Positions 57,403 through 64,000 of a stretch of 64,000 nucleotides of DNA are shown here, in pieces; within the stretch, counting starts at the first letter, position 1, and each line of letters starts with the position of its first letter. Location: NCBI RefSeq assembly GCF_003024605.1, contig NZ_PYJQ01000009.1, forward strand, positions 1 to 64,000, read 5' to 3'. The notes below the pieces were generated by a model that searched no databases, was not told where the DNA came from, and saw nothing but the letters and a program-made list of their open reading frames with translations. Position numbers and translations under genes: made by a program. This stretch comes from Rhizobium sp. JAB6. Lineage in GTDB: Bacteria > Pseudomonadota > Alphaproteobacteria > Rhizobiales > Rhizobiaceae.

Positions 57403-57810
57403 ATGCGTCTTCGCCTTCTGACAGGACTTTACTCCGCCGCTGCCATCGCGATGCTTGGGCTGTTGGTCACCTCGTGCGGCCCGCGCCCGCCGAGCATCAC
57501 CGCGACCGATCACAGCGCCCTGTCAACGATGGAACGCATCATGCTCAACGCCAATACCTGCTGGTTCAAGTCTTCGGACCCGGCTTTTGCCAGTTATCAG
57601 CTTGCTCCGGAGCTCAACTCCTTTACCGGTCGGCCGCGCATCCTCGTCGTCGACAAGAAGCATCCGACCGGCCGGCCGTCGCTCGTTGTGCAAGCGGAAG
57701 GCAATCCCGCACAGCTGCAGGCCTTCGGTCCGATGATGTCGGGCGCTTCCGGCGGCCGCATCACGGGCGACGTCAATCGCTGGGCTGGGGGCTCGAAGGC
57801 TTGCAGCTAG
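57403..57810 (+). CDS. Small putative lipoprotein
   Basis: A 135-residue protein beginning MRLRLLTGLYSAAAIAMLGLLVTSCG, a signal peptide with a lipobox-like LVTSC. The mature part has WFKSSDPAFASYQLAPELNSF and a glycine-rich C-terminus with three cysteines in all. No family recognised. Start 57403 behind GGAAAG; the longer frame upstream lacks a signal. It lies in the stretch between purQ and purL. Confidence 0.65.
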   Translation: MRLRLLTGLYSAAAIAMLGLLVTSCGPRPPSITATDHSALSTMERIMLNANTCWFKSSDPAFASYQLAPELNSFTGRPRILVVDKKHPTGRPSLVVQAEGNPAQLQAFGPMMSGASGGRITGDVNRWAGGSKACS

Positions 57811-57891
57811 GCTGTGGCCTGAAATCCATCCGCTTTAGCGGCAGCCCCCCAGCTGATGCATGACGTGCCCTCAATCTCGGGGATCATTGTC

Positions 57892-58425
57892 ATGGACAGA
57901 TTCGTCATTCTTTCGGGCTGCTCCGGCGGCGGCAAATCCACATTGCTGGAGGCGCTCAAGCGTCGCGGCCACAATGCCGTCGAAGAGCCGGGGCGACGCA
58001 TCGTCATCGAGGAACTGGAAGGCGATGGCTCCGCCTTGCCCTGGGTCGATGCAGCGGCCTTCGCGCGCCGGGCGATCGCCCTGTCGCTCGCCGATCGCAA
58101 GACAGCAGCGGCAATTCCAGGTACTGTCTTCTTCGACAGGGGATTGATCGATGCCGCATCTGCGCTGGAGCACCTGACGGGTGAGCGTGTGCTGACTTCG
58201 CTCGGCCGATTGCATCGCTATAACAGACATGTCTTCCTGACGCCGCCCTGGCCGGAGATCTATGTCGGCGATCGTGAGCGGAGGCATGATTTTACAGCAG
58301 CGGTCGCGGAATACGATCGGCTGAGCACCGCTTATCCGGCGCTCGGCTATGAAGTCCACGTGCTGCCGAAAATCGGCGTGGAGGAACGCGCCGATTTCGT
58401 TTGTTCCATTCTGAAGCTCGATTAG
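57892..58425 (+). CDS. P-loop ATPase, nucleoside-kinase-like
   Basis: A 177-residue AAA/P-loop protein with Walker A GCSGGGKST at 9-17 and a DRG motif (VFFDRGLIDAASAL) like those of small kinases. The family is widespread as 'AAA family ATPase' of unknown role; a kinase acting on a small molecule is plausible. ATG 57892 puts the P-loop at the usual distance; an ATG 12 codons upstream is possible. The plus-strand gene ends 13 bases from the convergent DUF1127 gene. Confidence 0.78.
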   Translation: MDRFVILSGCSGGGKSTLLEALKRRGHNAVEEPGRRIVIEELEGDGSALPWVDAAAFARRAIALSLADRKTAAAIPGTVFFDRGLIDAASALEHLTGERVLTSLGRLHRYNRHVFLTPPWPEIYVGDRERRHDFTAAVAEYDRLSTAYPALGYEVHVLPKIGVEERADFVCSILKLD

Positions 58426-58438
58426 GCCGGCTGCCTGT

Positions 58439-58684
58439 TCAGTCCCAGAAAAACGACTTCTTTGCTTCGGCTGCCGCCTCGTTCCGGGTCAGGCCAATGT
58501 CGTTCAGTTGATCGTCGGTCAAATATCGCAGAACCCAGCGGCTCTCACGCTTCTCCAGCCAATGCCGATAAACGGCCCAAAGCCGGCGCAACGGATGCGG
58601 CTTTGGCACCGCCGTCCGGACCTTTGCACCTGCCAAGGACGCAACTTGCGCCTCAGCCGAGCAGATTGTATCTATTGTGCCCAT
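58439..58684 (-). CDS. DUF1127-domain small protein
   Basis: An 80-residue protein with a C-terminal DUF1127 domain (RLWAVYRHWLEKRESRWVLRYLTDDQLNDIGLTRNEA). Short DUF1127 proteins in rhizobia and relatives act in RNA turnover, carbon or phosphate responses, and stress; the role of this one is unknown. ATG 58684 (GAGAG upstream) is chosen; ATG 58747 would extend it over the divergent promoter region. It is divergent from the MocR-type regulator. Confidence 0.75.
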   Translation of the reverse strand: MGTIDTICSAEAQVASLAGAKVRTAVPKPHPLRRLWAVYRHWLEKRESRWVLRYLTDDQLNDIGLTRNEAAAEAKKSFFWD

Positions 58685-58716
58685 TTTCACTCTCGCAAGA
58701 TGGTGACAATTCTCGA

Positions 58717-58735
58717 GTATCGAGCCAAACGATAC
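58717..58735. promoter_or_regulatory. Operator candidate 1, MocR/DUF1127 divergent region
   Basis: GTATCG (58717-58722) and CGATAC (58730-58735) form a perfect 6-base inverted repeat with a 7-base gap. It lies between the DUF1127 start and the MocR start, a likely binding place for the regulator. Confidence 0.4.
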
Positions 58736-58740
58736 AAATT

Positions 58741-58758
58741 GAGTCATAATCTTGACTC
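58741..58758. promoter_or_regulatory. Operator candidate 2, MocR/DUF1127 divergent region
   Basis: GAGTCA (58741-58746) and TGACTC (58753-58758) form a perfect 6+6+6 inverted repeat, 31 bases before the MocR ATG and 5 bases from candidate 1. Two palindromes side by side suggest real regulatory use. Confidence 0.45.
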
Positions 58759-58789
58759 GCGGACAGAGACAATCTAGGAAATTGTCATT

Positions 58790-60208
58790 ATGACAAATTG
58801 GCTTCCTGACATTTCAAGCGGAACGGGCCCGGTTTACATCCGCGTCGCCGACAGCATCGAGAATGCGATTACGCATGGCGTCTTGCCGCCGGGCACGAAG
58901 CTGCCGCCGCAGCGCAACCTTGCCTATGATATCGGCGTGACCATCGGCACAGTCAGCAGAGCCTATGCCCTCGTTCACGAACGCGGCCTCGTGGCCGGTG
59001 AAGTCGGTCGCGGCACCTATGTGCTGGAACGCTCGAACGGCAAGCAGATCGAACCGGTCGATCCGATCACGCAGGCACTTGCCGGCACCCGTGGCCTGAA
59101 TACGCCCGATGCCAAGATCCGCTTCGACACGACCGCCGCGCCCGATATCGGCCAGGGTCAGATCATCGGCAAGCTCTTCGCCGATATCAGCAGCGAGCAT
59201 CAGACGGAAATCTCCTCCTATTCCCGCAATTTTCCGGCCAGTTGGTTTCAGGCGGGGCAGATCTGGCTCGCGCGCAACGGCTGGAAGCCGGCAATCGAGA
59301 CGATCGTGCCGACGCTCGGCGCGCATGCCGCCGCCATAGCAGTCATATCGGCCGTCACCTCGCCGGGCGACAAGATCGTGTTCGAAAACCTCACCTATAC
59401 GCAGATCAGCCGCGCCGCCCGCCTCCTTGGGAGACGCTCGATCCTCGTAGACTCGGACGAGCATGGGATGGTCCCGGAGGATTTCGAACGTCTTTGCCAG
59501 CAGCAGCATCCGCGCCTCGCCTTCCTGATGCCGACAGCCCATAATCCCACGCTGGTGACAATGCCCGAGGCAAGACGCCGGGCTATTGCCGCCATCGCGC
59601 GCCGGCACAGCGTATGGCTGATCGAGGACGATCTCTACGGCGGCATGACCGGCGACCAGAACCCATTAATGGCCGCCATCGCGCCGGAGCGGACTTTCGT
59701 GGTCAGCAGCCTGTCGAAATCGGTGACAGCCGGCGTGCGCGGCGGCTGGGTCGCTTGCCCGCCCCATTTTGCCCAGCGCATCAAAGTCACCCACAAGATG
59801 ACCACCGGCGGTTTGCCTTTCATATTGGCCGAAACCTGCGCACGGCTCGTGCTCGGCGGCCATGCCCTGGAACTGCGCCGCAAATCCGTCGAAGAGATCA
59901 AGGCCCGTGAGCAATTGGCGCGCGAGGCATTATCGGGCTTCGAGTTCAATTCGCATCCGCATCTGCCATTCCTGTGGCTGAAGCTGCCGGAGCCCTGGCT
60001 TTCCGGGACGTTCAAGAACGCCGCCCTCTCCGAAGGCGTGCTCATTGATGATGAGGATGAATTCAAGGCCGCCCGAATCGACAGGGTCTATCACCGCGTC
60101 CGCGTCGCCTTTTCGTCGCCGCCACAGCGAGAAGATGTCGCGGCGGGGTTCATGACATTACGCAGGTTGTTGGAAAACGGCTCGTCAGGTTACGATAGTC
60201 ACATTTAA
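58790..60208 (+). CDS. MocR-type GntR regulator with aminotransferase domain
   Basis: A 472-residue MocR protein. A GntR winged helix covers about 12-78 (YIRVADSIENAITHGVLPPGTKLPPQRNLA) and an aminotransferase-like domain follows, with the PLP lysine Lys310 in SSLSKSVTAGVRGG and the aspartate in LIEDDLYGG. MocR proteins sense PLP, amino acids or GABA-like compounds and often control a divergent gene, here DUF1127. No amino-acid metabolism gene adjoins. The ATG at 58790 has no clear ribosome site, but the helix-turn-helix fits it. Confidence 0.9.
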   Translation: MTNWLPDISSGTGPVYIRVADSIENAITHGVLPPGTKLPPQRNLAYDIGVTIGTVSRAYALVHERGLVAGEVGRGTYVLERSNGKQIEPVDPITQALAGTRGLNTPDAKIRFDTTAAPDIGQGQIIGKLFADISSEHQTEISSYSRNFPASWFQAGQIWLARNGWKPAIETIVPTLGAHAAAIAVISAVTSPGDKIVFENLTYTQISRAARLLGRRSILVDSDEHGMVPEDFERLCQQQHPRLAFLMPTAHNPTLVTMPEARRRAIAAIARRHSVWLIEDDLYGGMTGDQNPLMAAIAPERTFVVSSLSKSVTAGVRGGWVACPPHFAQRIKVTHKMTTGGLPFILAETCARLVLGGHALELRRKSVEEIKAREQLAREALSGFEFNSHPHLPFLWLKLPEPWLSGTFKNAALSEGVLIDDEDEFKAARIDRVYHRVRVAFSSPPQREDVAAGFMTLRRLLENGSSGYDSHI

Positions 60209-60330
60209 GCAAGCCTTATCAATTTATCGACAGACATCTTGCGCAAATACTCATTCGCCGCCTCGACACTTAGCACACTACCGTTCTATCAAGGAAAGCG
60301 AGGATTCGCCCGCTACACTAGGGGGAGCGT

Positions 60331-60939
60331 ATGGCTATTGCAGGCTTTTTGAGCAAGCGTTTAGTTTTGAGTTTTCTGACAGTCAGTTCGATATTCGTCG
60401 CGGGTCAATCGGCCGCAATCGCTGCCGATACGGTGGCGGCGGCTCCCGCCCCTCAAGTCAAAATCTTCGACGAACTCCGTTTCGGCGCCAGCGGCTCCAT
60501 CCAAGGCGGCAACGAGCACGAAAATGGTGTCTTCCCGGACGTTCAGGTCCTCTTCAATCCGTTCGGCTACAATCCAACTGCCGACTGGAAGGATCAACTG
60601 ACCCATCCGCGCATCCATGTAGGCACGTCGATCGGTACGTCGGGCTCTGCGACGCAGGTCTATGGCGGCCTTTCCTGGACGCTCACGCATAGCAACGGCA
60701 TCTTCACCGAACTCGGCTTCGGCGGCACGGTGCACACTGGCAACCTCGACGACTGGCGAGAGCACGGGCCGATGCTCGGCTGCCGCCTGCTCTTCCATGA
60801 ATATGCCGGCCTCGGCTATAATTTCGACAGTCATTGGAACGTAATGGCGCAGATCGCGCATTCGTCGCATGCCAATCTTTGCGATGGGCCTAACGGGGGC
60901 ATGACGCGCGCCGGCATCATGATCGGTTATAAATTCTGA
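60331..60939 (+). CDS. PagL-like lipid A 3-O-deacylase family outer-membrane protein
   Basis: A 202-residue secreted protein. The signal peptide ends near AAIAAD. A beta-barrel part with alternating aromatic and polar residues ends in the outer-membrane Phe (IMIGYKF). Near the end, AHSSHANLCDGPNGG matches the PagL catalytic stretch, with His177 and Ser179 in the HxS arrangement. PagL removes the 3-linked acyl chain of lipid A. Length is near the family norm. Ribosome site is GGGGGAG before the ATG. The gene is alone between mocR and purL. Confidence 0.75.
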   Translation: MAIAGFLSKRLVLSFLTVSSIFVAGQSAAIAADTVAAAPAPQVKIFDELRFGASGSIQGGNEHENGVFPDVQVLFNPFGYNPTADWKDQLTHPRIHVGTSIGTSGSATQVYGGLSWTLTHSNGIFTELGFGGTVHTGNLDDWREHGPMLGCRLLFHEYAGLGYNFDSHWNVMAQIAHSSHANLCDGPNGGMTRAGIMIGYKF

Positions 60940-61020
60940 TCCTTGCGAAGCGGCCGCCCATGGCCGCATCGCCGATTTCCGCTGCACCCACGCCGGCGTG
61001 TTGTGAACGCGGGTGATTTT

Positions 61021-61036
61021 CCTGTCGCACGACAGG
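61021..61036 (+). other. Short stable hairpin in the purL leader
   Basis: CCTGTC and GACAGG pair around a 4-base loop, 75 bases before the purL ATG. It may be part of the purL leader; no riboswitch class was recognised around it. Confidence 0.3.
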
Positions 61037-61068
61037 GAGAGTTGCGCTAAAGAGACCCCGATCCCTGA

Positions 61069-63342
<2,274 letters not shown>

Positions 63343-63356
63343 TCGAGGTACCACTT

Positions 63357-63590
63357 ATGCCAATGAACCCCGGCGATATCGAAGACATGATCAAGGCCGG
63401 CATTCCCGGCGCCAAGGTGACGATTCGCGACCTGGCCGGGGATGGCGATCACTATGCCGCCGAAGTTGTCGCGGAAGCTTTCCGAGGCAAGAGCCGCGTG
63501 CAGCAGCATCAGATGGTCTATGATGCCCTGAAGGGCAATATGGGCGGCGTGCTGCACGCTCTCGCCCTGCAGACGTCAGCGCCCGACTGA
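63357..63590 (+). CDS. bolA: BolA-family protein
   Basis: A 77-residue BolA with the family's KVTIRDLAGDGDHYAAEVVAEAFRGKSRVQQHQMVYDAL. The conserved histidines are in the GDGDHY loop and the VQQHQMVY segment. BolA proteins bind [2Fe-2S] with monothiol glutaredoxins. In many rhizobia grxD follows bolA; here the next gene is on the other strand and the two ends overlap by 15 bases. The start at 63357 has GAGG; ATG 63363 is an alternative. Confidence 0.94.
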   Translation: MPMNPGDIEDMIKAGIPGAKVTIRDLAGDGDHYAAEVVAEAFRGKSRVQQHQMVYDALKGNMGGVLHALALQTSAPD

Positions 63591-64000
63591 GAGTGCCCGC
63601 GCCGCTTCGCCGGAGTTGAAGCTCAGCTCCGGCAATCTCTTCACCGAGAATTCAGCGAAATCCGCGGCCGGCAACGGACCGGCTGTCATGAGCGTGAAAT
63701 CGAAGAAGGCCCTAAGATCGGGGCCGAGCACATATTGCCGGTGAACCCGCAGGAGATCCCGTTTGATCTTCTTGTAGTGCTTTTCGGACAGCATCTGCTT
63801 GAAGCGCACGAAGAGGATCGAGGCCTGCCGGGCATCCTCATGCCCGCAAACAGCGGCGACCTTTGCCTTATAAAAATGGATCGCATCGGTCAGACAGTGC
63901 ACGTCGAGCCAGAAGATATCCTTGCAGCGTGCGATCAATCCCACGCGTGAGCGCAGCACGTTAGCCGGCCGCATGAGAGCACATTGCAGGATGGCACTGC
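63576..64000 (-). CDS. Unrecognised protein, C-terminal part (5' end beyond right edge)
   Basis: At least 132 residues are readable, and the frame stays open to the window edge, so the start is probably outside; the first ATG at 63974 has no ribosome site. The visible part is rich in basic residues and helices (LFVRFKQMLSEKHYKKIKRDLLRVHRQYV), with FFDFTLMTAGPLPAADFAEF after it. I do not recognise a family. It ends convergently inside the bolA 3' end. Confidence 0.5.
   Translation of the reverse strand, partial: SAILQCALMRPANVLRSRVGLIARCKDIFWLDVHCLTDAIHFYKAKVAAVCGHEDARQASILFVRFKQMLSEKHYKKIKRDLLRVHRQYVLGPDLRAFFDFTLMTAGPLPAADFAEFSVKRLPELSFNSGEAARALSVGR

Overview
The window is a GC-rich, gene-dense stretch that looks like a Rhizobiaceae chromosome (Rhizobium/Agrobacterium group). 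The main reasons are the suf operon order (sufS2-B-C-D-S1-X-A), the TGA-N9-TCA and TTTAGAA-like iron boxes in front of it, the MocE-type ferredoxin, the nested short intergenic palindrome at 50456-50499, and housekeeping genes (gcvTHP, tyrS, rpe, purB, purCSQL). I see no tRNA, rRNA, CRISPR array, transposase or prophage. All assignments come from reading the sequence and family knowledge; no database search was run.

Layout. 1-2140: the start of a ROK kinase, a LacD/YihT-like aldolase and a divergent SorC-type regulator with a palindromic operator candidate. 2220-9250: a C1-oriented block. On the minus strand are a membrane di-iron hydroxylase, a MocE-type Rieske ferredoxin and a ferredoxin reductase. 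Divergent on the plus strand are a TIM-barrel isomerase-like protein, glutathione-dependent formaldehyde dehydrogenase, a YaiI-family protein and S-formylglutathione hydrolase. The arrangement suggests an oxygenase that demethylates a substrate, with built-in formaldehyde removal. It is followed by a guanidinium exporter under a guanidine-II riboswitch. 9261-15599: two DoxX paralogues, pccB, a lipoprotein, an ATP12 chaperone, a HAD phosphatase, an RluC-type pseudouridine synthase and a PCuAC copper chaperone. 15776-20505: a tandem glycine riboswitch and gcvTHP, closed by a terminator. 20540-21505: an orphan HigA-like antitoxin and a ZIP transporter.

21635-28832: the seven-gene suf operon. Its promoter carries both a RirA-type and an Irr-type box. 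28890-34855: an alpha/beta hydrolase, a GNAT acetyltransferase, a secreted caspase-like protein whose catalytic His and Cys are both replaced, tyrS, and a small MGMT-like winged-helix protein. 34928-43435: a large AsmA-like protein, Bcp peroxiredoxin, a DUF455 ferritin-like protein, an M23 endopeptidase, a DEAD-box helicase and a NUDIX hydrolase. 43439-49132: a minus-strand cassette (flavin reductase, MoxR/CoxD, CoxE, split XdhC, MocA-like fusion, TfoX-N). It matches the maturation genes of molybdenum hydroxylases, but no hydroxylase structural gene is in the window.

49301-64000: a lone ABC binding protein, rpe, a membrane protein, purB, a low-affinity iron permease family protein, a DUF2189 membrane protein, an RBBP9-type hydrolase, then purC-purS-purQ. 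Five unrelated genes (lipoprotein, P-loop ATPase, DUF1127, MocR regulator, PagL-like outer-membrane protein) lie between purQ and purL-bolA. The right edge cuts an unrecognised minus-strand gene.
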